From Bathynomus jamesi (Eukaryota; Arthropoda; Malacostraca; Isopoda; Cirolanidae): a DNA stretch of 64,000 nt. Numbering within the stretch: position 1 is the first letter of the stretch; each line of letters opens with the position of its first letter. Where the stretch lies: assembly GCA_023014485.1 (NCBI GenBank), contig JAJOZX010005623.1, positions 251,478-315,477 of the forward strand, read 5' to 3'. The notes under the pieces are model-generated. The model did not search any database. It was given only the letters and a program-made list of their open reading frames with translations, and had not been told where the DNA came from. Positions 53,748 through 63,239 of the stretch are shown piece by piece. Made by a program: the position numbers and the translations under genes.

Positions 53748-54033
53748 GTACTTATAGGTTATCTCTCCCCCCACCAATTTTGACAGAATATTTTCGTTAA
53801 AACTAACGAAAATATCACAACTTAACCTAACCTAACCAATTATCAAGGGCGTACAGTTGATCTATTAGTAAATAGTAAATACTATTCCAGAAACAAACAA
53901 TGTTATAATTAATAATAGATTAACTGTACGCCCTTGATAATTGGTTAGGTTAAGTCGTGATATTTTCGTTAGTTTTAACGAAAATATTCTGTCAAAATTG
54001 GTTGGGGGGGAGATAACCTACACGTACCTATTT
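53748..54033. repeat. Foldback palindrome, type 2 arms (copy g)
   Basis: aggttatctctccccccacc (aattttgacagaatatt) is mirrored by ...gggggagataacctacacgt. The loop contains gatctattagtaaatag and atgttataattaataataga. It is a close relative of copy j (62938-63218), with which it shares the loop and most of the arms. Confidence 0.9.
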
Positions 54034-54083
54034 CGCATGTAACAAATTTCTTACGTTAAACTGTAGGTCTAGGATGGAATGAA

Positions 54084-54128
54084 AAGCTTGACCTTCGTCA
54101 GAATGAGCAATTCGGGCGGAAGCTAACC
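54084..54128 (+). mobile_element. Partial LINE tail motif
   Basis: gaaaagcttgaccttcgtca gaatgag matches only the first half of the LINE tail at 51568. A short relic. Confidence 0.4.
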
Positions 54129-54149
54129 AAAGGTTATATAGGGTGGTCT

Positions 54150-54217
54150 AAAATTACCTAGTAAATTTTTATATAAAGGCAATATAAAAGTTTACTAGGT
54201 AATTTTAGAACACTTTG
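54150..54217. repeat. Small hairpin
   Basis: ctaaaattacctagtaaatt and aagtttactaggtaatttta g form a stem of about 22 bp around about 20 bp. Confidence 0.8.
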
Positions 54218-54219
54218 TG

Positions 54220-54818
54220 TCAATTGTGTGTGTGTATACTGTATATGTATATATATATATATTACAAACGGTTTATTCAAGCTCTAAGGCAAATTTAATA
54301 AAATTAAGTCCGTTTTATATTAAAAATATTCAACGTCACATTATTTTAATATAGTTTGCCACATTAAATACAATATTTCAAGTGGAGTGTTAAATATATA
54401 TTGTTGGCAGGAAGCACTATTTTCAAATAATGTCTTCCTTCTGAACTAAATGGTGGAATTTTAAAAGAAAAATCGACAGTTTTCTCTCAAGCTCCACATC
54501 TATTCGGAGCTGAATTTATGCAAATAACATTACGCTGTTCCGTGTGACAAAATGACACTATTTGCTGATCTCGGCGATCTTCTCGCTATTTCGGATCTTA
54601 GCTGCCGAGGAAGAGCTTTATGCATTTGCTTCGTAACCGCTCTAGTTAGATTCTCATTATTTGTCTGACGAAAGTTTGCGGCATGTTGCGGGCTGTCACA
54701 TGACATCTGTGCAATCAAGCCACCATGGTTGGGAAATGTAAATGTTAAAATATCATAAGAACCATTTTAGAACCATTTTAAGAACCACCTTACACGACCC
54801 TAAACTCTTTTGACGCAA
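54220..54818. other. No supported gene
   Basis: A 62-codon minus frame at 54530-54718 has no recognised domain. (AT)n of about 10 units at 54246-54261. Confidence 0.3.
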
Positions 54819-54821
<3 letters not shown>

Positions 54822-54853
<32 letters not shown>

Positions 54854-54888
54854 AATTATTTCACGAAAGTGAAATATATATATATATA
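54822..54888. repeat. (AT)n tracts bracketing ttatttcacgaaagtgaaat
   Basis: Two AT tracts enclose tgaaaaattatttcacgaaa gtgaaat. This short module recurs inverted at 61355-61385, next to the AT-flanked palindromes. Confidence 0.8.
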
Positions 54889-54971
54889 TGATACACACAC
54901 ACCGTGTGCATTCCATGCACGGTCTGTGTGTATCATGTAAAAACCTCAGGGGGCCATTCTGAGTTCAATCC

Positions 54972-55024
<53 letters not shown>

Positions 55025-55030
55025 TATATT
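54889..55030. repeat. Dispersed module plus (AT)n
   Basis: tccatgcacggtctgtgtgt atcatg and ctcagggggccattctgagt tcaatccc correspond to 51236-51290; followed by about 27 AT units. Confidence 0.75.
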
Positions 55031-55032
55031 AT

Positions 55033-55920
55033 AGCTCAAAAGTTTGGAAGCGCTTGTAGGTTTGTCGTTCATGCTTCACACTTCCTGATAAGGCGTCATA
55101 TTCTGTATGAAATCAAATTATGGATCCGTATTATGTCTAGAACACTTATTTTAATATAATGAGATTCATTTTAGCTTTTCCTTCACCTAAATATAAAAAT
55201 GACATTGAGGAGAGATTTAAATTGCCTTAAAATGGACATGATGTAGACGAGTTCTTTTGGATGGTGCCTCAGTTCCCAAAGTCGCCGAGATTATTCATGT
55301 TTCAAGAGGACTACAGCCTCCAAGGTCATGATATCATAAACTTCAATAAAAAGTACTAACAAGCATAATAGCGACCACACAACAACATTGACGAAATTAA
55401 TTGTAAATCGTGAACGGAAGATAACTGCATCAAAATCTGTCCAGAGCTTAATTAACATTAGTTTGCAACGACGATCATGCAATGTCGCAGTTAAAATAAC
55501 AAAAAGAGAACTAAACAAATAAGATTTGGTGCTATATGCTTCCGGTCAAAATTCACAATTCGTGACAATGTTGTTTTGTCACGTTGTTTCAGTGTTAATT
55601 TCCGCTCACTGTTATGTTTATTTCATGCAATTTATTTTTGTCACTGCCCTTCTTGGTGCGTTCCCTTACACTCAATTCTTCGTAAAATATGAACAATCTC
55701 GGCGACTGGGGCACCAGCCAAATCGGGCCCCTCTAATATCGTGATCCAATTTAGCGTCATTTACACCTTTTCTAAGGGCTACTTTTACATTTAATTTGAA
55801 AGAAAAGCAAAAAATAACCTCATCATATTAAAATATTAAGTGTTTTAGATATAATACGGACCTCTAAGTGTGAAACATGAACAAGAAACCTACTGGTACT
55901 TCTAAACGTTTGAGCGGCAT
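55033..55920. mobile_element. Long inverted-repeat (Tc1-like) element, about 890 bp
   Basis: The left arm agctcaaaagtttggaagcg (cttgtaggtttgtcgttcatg) is mirrored by the right arm ...cctactggtacttctaaacg tttgagc. A second inner inverted pair (gtcgccgagattattcatgt at 55281; its mirror near 55690) suggests that the arms reach inwards for more than 250 bp. No usable transposase frame remains. Confidence 0.7.
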
Positions 55921-55933
55921 TATATATGTAATT

Positions 55934-56429
55934 TAGTGGTGGACCGGATATCCGCATCATTTTTAACATCCGCATGCGCACTTCCGACTGCGGATGTTAT
56001 GCGGATATTACCTCAAATAAATTATGCAATTTACCATTCAATTAGCTTATAAAGTAGCTTATAAGGCCCAGTCATGCACATTTCATGTAAAGTATTAATT
56101 ATTTATTAATGAACAAACAAATATATAAACCTCAAAATATAAATACCGGTAACACAAAAAATTGAATGAAACTTGTTTCATTGAATTTTCTGTAGCTGAA
56201 ACTCTTGAGAAAGTTATTATTTTTATCATAATGAAAACATTAATATTAATTTTAATCTTATGCATTGCCTTCCATAATAGTAATATCAGGAAATTTGAAA
56301 AATTATGTCATATTCATAATTCTATATTATATTGATAGATTAAACTAAATACCTGCATCCGCATCCGCCGATATTGAAATTAAAGATCCGCGTCCGCAGA
56401 TGTTGAAAAACTGACATCCGGTCAACCAC

Positions 56430-56431
<2 letters not shown>
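55934..56431. mobile_element. MITE with tagtggt...accacta ends, about 498 bp
   Basis: tagtggtggaccggatatcc (gcatcatttttaacatccgc) is mirrored by ...tgacatccggtcaaccacta, with repeated ATCCGCATCCGC words in the subterminal regions. Looks hAT-like, but I could not find an 8-bp duplication. Confidence 0.65.

Positions 56432-56432
<1 letters not shown>

Positions 56433-56472
<40 letters not shown>
56433..56472. repeat. (AT)n microsatellite
   Basis: About 19 AT units. Confidence 0.95.
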
Positions 56473-56474
<2 letters not shown>

Positions 56475-56477
<3 letters not shown>

Positions 56478-57705
56478 GCTGAACTAGCAGTTTCTTTACC
56501 TTCAAACATTCAGCAACACACTTTGAGTCCTTCGTCGGTGACATATACAAACAAGCACTTATTCGCGCGCTTTTCTTCTTTGCAAGCACTTCCTTTATGG
56601 GCATGCGGCAACCAGAGGCAGGCGACTTTAAACGTCACAATCTTCGCCTCCTTAAAAAAGATCATCAGTCGCAAGCAAGCCACAAACATGTGGCGACCAT
56701 TTTTACTGTCCTACGTACGGCATATTTTGCTATTCCTATTTTACTCTTAACTGTAAACTCTCAAATTTAATGACGCAATCTATTTTTGTTAATCATTTAA
56801 TCTACAATTGCAATCCGTGTAATTCAACTAAAAGGCTCTACGCAATATAATCAATCATTCAGTTTAAATCTCGTTTATTTTGTGTATATTTGCTCAGTTG
56901 TAATCATTATTTGTGACTGTCATTTATCGTTTCGTTTTAATTAAAGGAATTTAATCAGTTAAAGAAATTCAGTATTCTGACTGAAAGATCCTATAGTGAC
57001 CTCAAGCCTCACACAATCATTAATTACTTTAATTAATCAATTAATCTAATTACATTATTATAGGGTGTTATTGTCAACAAACCAAAACACATCTATATAT
57101 ATATATATATATATATATTTGGTGGGAAAGTGACATTTTTGTTTACTGAGTGTAATAAATATTTTGAAGATATGAAGATATTCTTCGTCAGCGCTTATCT
57201 ATATGTAATATTATAAATATAAACTTATGGAATGATTACAAATCAGCCTAAATTAGGTAAATTTTTTACAGTTTCAGAGATACGGTTGATATAATGAATA
57301 AATGCATGGGTCAATTTTCAGCAATAAAATATATATATAAGCTCACTGGTAGCGATACCCAGAGAGCCAAAATTACGCCAGTTTTGATGGAATGGATGTT
57401 TAATTTCATTTACCAGTGAGACATTCCAGACAAATGCTTCAAAAGTTTTTAAAAATTTTGAAGGTGACAGCAAGAATTCTGTAATAATATAACTTTATGT
57501 CTAAAGTTTTACTACGCTGTTATTTGGATATTTATCGACAAATACTTGAAATTTTTGCCAGTTTTCCCTGATGTAACTCATGCGCAGTTAATGCATGTAT
57601 AATAAGTTACATAAGCTTCTTTTTGTACTGCTGGTTTGTGTTATCATGTATGCATTAATTGCATTAAGAAAGTTAAGTGTGTATAATTTTTTTGGGATCA
57701 CCTGA
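56475..57705. other. No supported gene
   Basis: Contains (AT)n at 57091-57117. A 75-codon plus frame at 56523-56750 has no recognisable domain. Otherwise AT-rich and featureless. Confidence 0.3.
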
Positions 57706-57710
57706 AGATC

Positions 57711-57770
57711 AGGGCCCCCAGCCTTCTTTAGTTAACCTTGTAAGTGTAACTAACGAAAATATCGCGACTT
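57711..57770. repeat. Single arm of type 1 foldback (copy h)
   Basis: gggcccccagccttctttag ttaaccttgtaag and ctaacgaaaatatcgcgact match the left arm of copy f; the right arm is absent. Confidence 0.8.
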
Positions 57771-58015
57771 TCGATATGAAATGTTATAACCTTTTTTAAT
57801 TAAGTCTGCGCATATTTGTTGCCTCGGGTGAGCCATTCGAGCTTTTCTTCATCCGAGATATCCGTACTGTACAGTATTATGAGCAGGTTATATACTTTCC
57901 CTTCAGGCGAAATATGGTATTGTTATGGATTCAGAATTGTTTTATTCAACTTGGAAGCTTAAAAAAACAGAAAAATAAAATTAATAACTAAAACAGCAAT
58001 TGGATAAAACTGTAT
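57771..58015. other. No feature seen
   Basis: AT-rich, no open frame. Confidence 0.3.
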
Positions 58016-58138
58016 AATACGGAGCTCCAATAAACCTTAGCCCCCCCCGCCCAGCCCATGGCCTAAACCATTAGAGGTACAGTAAAACTAAACATACCTT
58101 ACAAAAGAGAATTTAATCCTGCATTTAATGAGAAACAA

Positions 58139-59503
58139 TTAAAACTTGGTGTTCCCGCCATTGGCTTCCAAGACAGCCTGAATTCGCTTTGGGTAGCTTG
58201 CCAAAAGTGACGTGAATAGATCTTGATCGTTCCGCAAATTTGCTAAAACAGTTTCAATGTGTTGCGTCATTGTATCCTTCGAAAATCGATTTGCTGCAGG
58301 TTCTTGAAACAAGAGACATTCAACCTTGTCCTTTATAACTGATCCAATGTGTTCACAGATGTTCAGGTCAGGAGAATTTCCTGTCCATTCTTCATTTCCA
58401 AAGAAATCGATCTTATGGTTCCGCAACAACTGTTGAGTGGCTAATGCCTTAAAGCAGGGGGCCTTATCGTGCAGAAGTGTGACCTGATCGACATCCACAG
58501 CATTGTTTGGATTTCTTAGAAAAGGAATGACATGCTGGGATAGAATAATATCACGAAAATACTGTCCATCCCAACTCTGACCATTTGGCTTCAGCACCCA
58601 CATGAGCTTCTTTGCAGTGAACAAAACAAACACACCAACACAGTCTGGACTTTTTAATAATTCGCGATAATGTTCATTCTCATCGATTTCATCTGGTGTT
58701 GTGGCCCACACTCGATCATTTTGGTAGTTAGGCCGATGTGTTACGTAAACCAAAAAATTCATCGGAGACAGCTAAATGCATGAAATCATCCACATCCCAA
58801 TCTTCAAGATAATGAGCAAACCACATTCTGTCATCGATGTTAAGTTGAGTTTTTTCTTGGCTTTGGAAGTTCATGCCAAGGCTTTAAACCTTGCCTATGA
58901 CGGTACAGTCGAATGAGCTCACACTAACGATCTTTCCTCTCAACACTTCGATCTCGCTAGAAAGTTTAGCACAGCTGTTTTTCCGCTTACGCGTACCGCT
59001 TTCAATGATGTCCTTTGTTTCCTGAGACTCACTCAGCAGAGCTGGGCACTTGCGGTTTTTTTTGCGGTACTGCGGTACTGCGGTACTACCGTGTTGGTCG
59101 GTACCGCGGAAAGTACCGCGGGAAATTTGAATGCGGTAGCGGTACTGCTGTACTTTCAGCGATCCTTTGCGGTACTGCGTTATGCGGTACCGGTTTGGTA
59201 GTGCGGTAGTAGTACCGCAGTACCGCAGTACCGCAAAAAAACGCGCAAAAAAACGCAAGTGCCCAGCTCTGCCTGAGAGAGTGGCAAATTTGGGCGCCCA
59301 GATTTGGTTCTATCCATTTCGCATTCATCCAAAGTTTTATTCCAATTTCTTGTGACAAAGTCCTCACTTCTTCGCAACTTTTTGGCAACCCATGAACGTG
59401 TTATAAAGGTGGCTCCAGCATCACGAGCTTCCCGAAATGTTATTGCTCGTATGCGATCTATCACACGTTGCCTCTCCGAATCACCAATTAATTGAGAAGC
59501 CAT
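58139..59503 (-). pseudogene. Tc1/mariner-like transposase, disrupted by MITE and frameshifts
   Basis: The N-terminus (59503-59275) reads MASQLIGDSERQRVIDRIRA ... AGATFITRSWVAKKLRRSED FVTRNWNK, a helix-turn-helix DNA-binding region. A MITE then splits the gene. Next come SESQETKDIIESGTRKRKNS (59035-58920) and, in another frame, WFAHYLEDWDVDDF and AVSDEFF with the first catalytic aspartate (about 58770). The main frame (58762-58139) has VTLLHDKAPCFKA with the second aspartate and WTGNSPDLNICEHIGS with the final acidic residue, ending EANGGNTKF. Single-base breaks occur near 58760 (T run) and 58915. Formerly catalysed cut-and-paste at TA sites; now inactive. Confidence 0.85.
59038..59274. mobile_element. 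GCGGTAC-repeat MITE, copy 2
   Basis: Ends agagctgggcacttgcgg / acgcaagtgcccagctctg with a GCGGTAC/GTACCGC-rich palindromic interior nearly identical to 31374-31607 in inverse order. It splits the Tc1 transposase gene. Flanking octamers cctgagac and cctgagag match at 7 of 8, but the left one is displaced by eight bases (tcactcag). Confidence 0.88.
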
Positions 59504-59849
59504 TATATTATCACTTTATCAGTTAGAGTAATTTTAATACCTGCAATAAATAAAGAATTTTATATAATTTTTATAATCACTAAAAACTATTTCGATATAA
59601 GTAAACATGTAAGCTGCAAATGGGGGGGGGGCTAAGGTTTTTTGGAACCCCTTATATCACGAGCAGCGTCTGTACGAGGAAACCCAATTCTTAATGGAGA
59701 AATTATAGGAATTATTTGGCTTAACTGTGTTACTACTTATTTAGCACCCAAAACAAAAGTTTTCTTGAAATCAATAAGTTCTAAACAGAGAGTAATATTA
59801 CTGTTCAATAAAATAATAGCTTGTCCGTATAATAAAAAATTGGGATCAC

Positions 59850-59957
59850 TTTAACATATTGCTTCCCAGGAACCTCTCTTTAACATATTGCTTCCCACTG
59901 TTAATCACTTTAACATATTGCTTCCCACTGTTAATCACTTTAACATATTGCTTCCCA
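59850..59957. repeat. 31-bp minisatellite, left cluster
   Basis: Units ctttaacatattgcttccca plus a variable 10-bp spacer (ctgttaatca or ggaacctct). Confidence 0.9.
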
Positions 59958-60005
59958 ATATTTAGGATAAGGAGTACGATAAAAAATGTTCGCTTTAATA
60001 AAGTA

Positions 60006-60207
60006 TAGGCTGACCATATTTCCTTGAGACAAAAACGGGACATTGGGATGGCAAAAAAGGGACGGGGTTATGTAATATTCTGTATTCATGAAAAAGTAAG
60101 TACATAAACCGGGACAAAATTGACATTTTTATTAAAACGACGGGACGGCCAGGAAATATAAAACAAACGATACTGTCCCGTTCAAAACGGTACGTATGGT
60201 CAGCCTA
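60006..60207. mobile_element. hAT MITE, 202 bp, perfect TSD
   Basis: Ends taggctgaccatatttcct and ...acgtatggtcagccta. ataaagta flanks it at 59998-60005 and 60208-60215, a perfect 8-bp duplication. Confidence 0.93.
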
Positions 60208-60355
60208 ATAAAGTAAAGGCATAAAAAGTAAATCATAACATGTTCAAATATTAGATTGAAAGTAAATTTATTAGAATTGTTGCGCTATATGGTCACACAA
60301 AGTAAAAAATGGATCACAAGTACGAGTTGAGTAGCTCCTTTTTGCATCCTTTCAT

Positions 60356-60548
60356 TTTCTTTATATATTTAATGTAGGTTAACTGAATGCCCGGTTAGGT
60401 CAACTGTACGCCCTTGACGATTGGTAAGGTTAAGTTGGATATTTTCGTTAAAACTAACGAAAATATCACGACTTAACCTAACCAATCATCAAGGGCGTAC
60501 AGTTGACCTAACCGGGCATTCAGTTAACCTACATTAAATATATAAAGA
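60356..60548. repeat. Foldback palindrome with reversed polarity (copy i)
   Basis: ttctttatatatttaatgta (ggttaactgaatgcccgg) is mirrored by ...tacattaaatatataaagaa. The arms contain gtcaactgtacgcccttgac and the centre is gatattttcgttaaaactaa cgaaaatatc, the same polarity as copy d. Confidence 0.9.
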
Positions 60549-60639
60549 ATGCCCGGTTAGGGCATTTATAGCTTTGTTTACGGTGGGTAGGTTATCTCCT
60601 AGATTACCAACCTCTTTCTAACCAACCAACCTTTCTCTT

Positions 60640-60778
60640 TTTAACATATTGCTTCCCAGTGTTAATCACTTTAACAAATTGCTTCCCAGGAGGGATCACT
60701 TTAACAAATTGCTTCCCAGGAGGGATCACTTTAACAAATTGCTTCCCAGGAGGGATCACTTTAACAAATTGCTTCCCG
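60640..60778. repeat. 31-bp minisatellite, right cluster
   Basis: gatcactttaacaaattgct tcccaggaggg repeated about four times plus one variant unit with catatt and gtgttaatc. Confidence 0.92.
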
Positions 60779-60824
60779 AATGCTTTGGGAAGCAATATGT
60801 TAAAGTGATCCAAAAATTGTAGTA

Positions 60825-61165
60825 ATTATTATTAAACGAATAATTGTTTTGAAGTATTGAAAATTTCTTTATAATAATGACCGAGTAACTGAATGTAAGA
60901 AAAGCTTCAGACGTGTAATTTGAAAGTAATTCTTCGTTGATTAGAATAGATTAGGGTAATATGGTAGGTTAAATTACATTAGGTTAAATTACTCTCAGTT
61001 AGATGATTGTTAGGTTAGTATAAAGTAAGTTAAATTGTATGAGAAAATAGAGTATTATTCACTTTCTGGTAGAACCGAATTCTTTTGTATTTTTCCTTGA
61101 GTGACGGGTGTGTTCTGGGATGAAAGATACTCAATGTGATTTTCCTTATACGGTGAAGAGTTGGT
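60825..61165. other. No gene; TTAGG-like words
   Basis: 60955-61030 has taggttaaattacattaggt and related words. No open frame is supported. Confidence 0.35.
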
Positions 61166-61168
61166 AAT

Positions 61169-61191
61169 ATATATATATATATATATATATA
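61169..61191. repeat. (AT)n tract
   Basis: About 12 AT units immediately left of the palindrome. Confidence 0.95.
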
Positions 61192-61342
61192 TGATGAATA
61201 AAACCACGAAGGAAAGGAAACACAAAAAGGTGCTCAAGCGCTTTCGTCTAATGACATCCTCAGGATGTTCCTGAGGATGTCATTAGACGAAAGCGCTTGA
61301 GCACCTTTTTGTGTTTCCTTTCCTTCGTGGTTTTATTCATCA
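61192..61342. repeat. AT-flanked palindrome 2 (perfect, 74-bp arms)
   Basis: tgatgaataaaaccacgaag (gaaaggaaacacaaaaagg...) is mirrored with no mismatch that I can find around a three-base loop (tgt at 61266-61268). The inner arm holds gcgctttcgtctaatgacat. Confidence 0.95.
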
Positions 61343-61377
61343 TAAATATTTTTCACGTGTTACTTTCGTGAAATAAT

Positions 61378-61380
<3 letters not shown>

Positions 61381-61417
<37 letters not shown>
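61381..61417. repeat. (AT)n tract between palindromes
   Basis: About 18 AT units, joining palindromes 2 and 3 after the module cacgtgttactttcgtgaaa. Confidence 0.95.
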
Positions 61418-61420
<3 letters not shown>

Positions 61421-61539
61421 CAAACAACCACAAGGAAAAGGAAACACAAGTCCGAGCGCTTTCGTGATATATTCACAATGTGAATATATCACGAAAGCGC
61501 TCGGACTTTGTGTTTCCTTTTCCTTGTGGTTGTTTGCTT
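61418..61539. repeat. AT-flanked palindrome 3
   Basis: aagcaaacaaccacaaggaa (aaggaaacaca) is mirrored by ...tttccttttccttgtggttg tttgctt with one single-base difference. The inner arm has gagcgctttcgtgatatatt. Related to palindrome 2 through AAGGAAAnGGAAACACAA and GCGCTTTCGT. Confidence 0.93.
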
Positions 61540-61576
61540 ATTAATAAGGTCACGTGTTATTTTGTGATTCTAGTGC

Positions 61577-61599
61577 ATATATATATATATATATATATA
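61577..61599. repeat. (AT)n tract
   Basis: About 11 AT units. Confidence 0.9.
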
Positions 61600-62295
61600 A
61601 TGCAGGACATTGTTCCAATAATTAAAAAAACTCAACGCCGTTCAAAGTTGATTTTAAAATGGTGCTTTATTCTCTTGAATTTTTTCATTTAGTTATAATG
61701 GCTCTATTGCGTAGATATGTTATAATAACATACTTATACAAAATCATCAGCGGACGAGCTGCTCTTTCAAACCAAAACCAACAAATTATTATGTTAATAT
61801 GCGAAAACTGTTCAAATTGTAAACTCATTTGAAAACTTTTAAAAGAAACTGAGAATTATTATATAAAATATAATAACAACCGAATTACATTACATTAGCA
61901 TATTAAATTTTTAATTGGTTACGTTTGCACTGTATAATTTTCCTAACAGAAGGGTAACTAAATTATTTTTATATTTATACAAAAAAACTAGGTATTAAAA
62001 GTGAATAATAATTTACTAGATTTGATGGAGAAATTTTTTCAAATATCATCTGAATAAGCTGTCTTCGTAGATACAACTTACGAAGGATCTTGAGAATGCG
62101 TTTTAGGTGGTTTGCTTCTTCACACTTATTAAAAAACTCTTTAAACAACTCTTAATGTTTTTCATTAATATATATGTATGAATGTGTTTCGTAATTTTTT
62201 TTACAGTGTAGAGTAATTTTGAAACTAAATATAATGTAAACAAGACCAGGGTGCATGCGCAAACAAAGCAAATTTTATAAAGCTTTCCAAAATAT
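61600..62295. other. No feature seen
   Basis: AT-rich sequence without open frames of note. Confidence 0.3.
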
Positions 62296-62301
62296 TTTAG
62301 G

Positions 62302-62528
62302 ATCTTTTCGGTTTGGCGGACTGCTACAGATTTTTACAAAAATTAGCAAATCAGTTATTTACAAATTTTATCCTAAGGAAATATAAGTTAGGTTAGGTTA
62401 GGTTAGGTTTAGTTAAGTTACGTTAGGAATTAGACATTTCCTTAGGATAAAATATGTAAATAATTGATTTGCTAATTTTCGTAAAAATCTGTAGCAGGCC
62501 GCAAATAAAAACCGAAAAGATTCATATT
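62302..62528. repeat. Inverted-repeat element with TTAGG-type loop
   Basis: atcttttcggtttggcggac (tgctacagatttttac...tatcctaaggaaat) is mirrored by atttccttaggataaaatat (...gtagcaggccgc...aaccgaaaagat). The loop is aagttaggttaggttaggtt aggtttagtt, with four perfect TTAGG units and degenerate ones. Confidence 0.85.
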
Positions 62529-62529
62529 T

Positions 62530-62935
62530 TAATTCAGGCAAAAATGCAGTTCAGATTCTTCATTTGCGAAAAGAGAAAAACTGATAATAGATAAAATAAT
62601 AGCATTTACAGGGTGTTAAAAATGGAATAATGAAAGCTTGTTTAAAAATTGCCTGGCTCCAAATTAACTTCCTTTTCAAACTCCATATGGTAGACTAGAT
62701 ACAATAATTGAATTTTCTCCAAGCACGTGTATTAACACTGGTCAAATTTAACTGTTCAAACAATTTAAATTATTTTTAGGCATTATTCAGTAAATACCCC
62801 TTTTCTATCACAAACATAAATTCAGGTTTCGGCACAAATGGAGAGGAAATTCGAAATACTCAACAGCCAAGGATTTGAATGATTATGATAGATGATATGA
62901 ACCTCGAGACACGTAATAAGATAAAAGCAGAGATG
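62530..62935. other. No feature seen
   Basis: AT-rich; an acagggtgttaaaaatggaa word at 62609 looks like a lone mariner-type end without a partner. Confidence 0.3.
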
Positions 62936-62937
62936 GT

Positions 62938-63218
62938 ACTTGTAGGTCCCCCCACCACCACCAGTTTTGACAGAATATTTTCGTTAAAACTAACGAAAAT
63001 AGCACGACTTAACCTAACCAATTATCAAGGGCGTACAGTTGATCTATTAGTAAATAAATACTATTCCATAAACAAACAATGTTATAATTAATAATATAAT
63101 AGATCAACTGTACGCACTTGATAATTGGTTAGTTAAATCGTGATATTTTCGTTAGTTTTTAACAAAAATATTCTGTCAAAATTAGTGGGGGGGGGGGGAG
63201 ATAACCTACAAGTACCAC
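62938..63218. repeat. Foldback palindrome, type 2 arms (copy j)
   Basis: tacttgtaggtccccccacc (accaccagttttgacagaat) is mirrored by ...agtgggggggggggagataa cctacaagta. The loop gatctattagtaaataaata and atgttataattaataatata are shared with copy g. Confidence 0.9.
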
Positions 63219-63239
63219 AAAGATAACAAAAGATTTTAA

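Larger units (their letters stand above)
58020..59652 (-). mobile_element. Tc1/mariner-type transposon with G/C-run TIRs
   Basis: ctccaataaaccttagcccc (cccc) at the left is mirrored by gggggggggctaaggttttt tgga at the right, with TA next to or near both ends. It contains a minus-strand transposase interrupted by a nested MITE (59038-59274). About 1.63 kb including the insert. Confidence 0.82.
59838..60818. mobile_element. Composite element with minisatellite ends, about 980 bp
   Basis: gggatcactttaacatattg (cttccca) at the left is mirrored by ...tgggaagcaatatgttaaag (tgatcc) at the right. Internally adjacent to each end are tandem copies of a 31-bp unit containing ctttaaca(t/a)attgcttccca: four copies at 59850-59957 and five at 60640-60778, in the same orientation. 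A hAT MITE and a foldback palindrome are inserted in the middle. Confidence 0.8.

Noticed and set aside
59850..60778. CRISPR-like array (31-bp repeats with spacers)
   Set aside because: The repeat units are directly tandem with spacers of only about 10 bp that themselves repeat, and the DNA is eukaryotic.
62388..62412. Telomere array
   Set aside because: Only four perfect TTAGG units in the loop of an inverted repeat; other TTAGG-like runs at 2400 and 19303 are degenerate.
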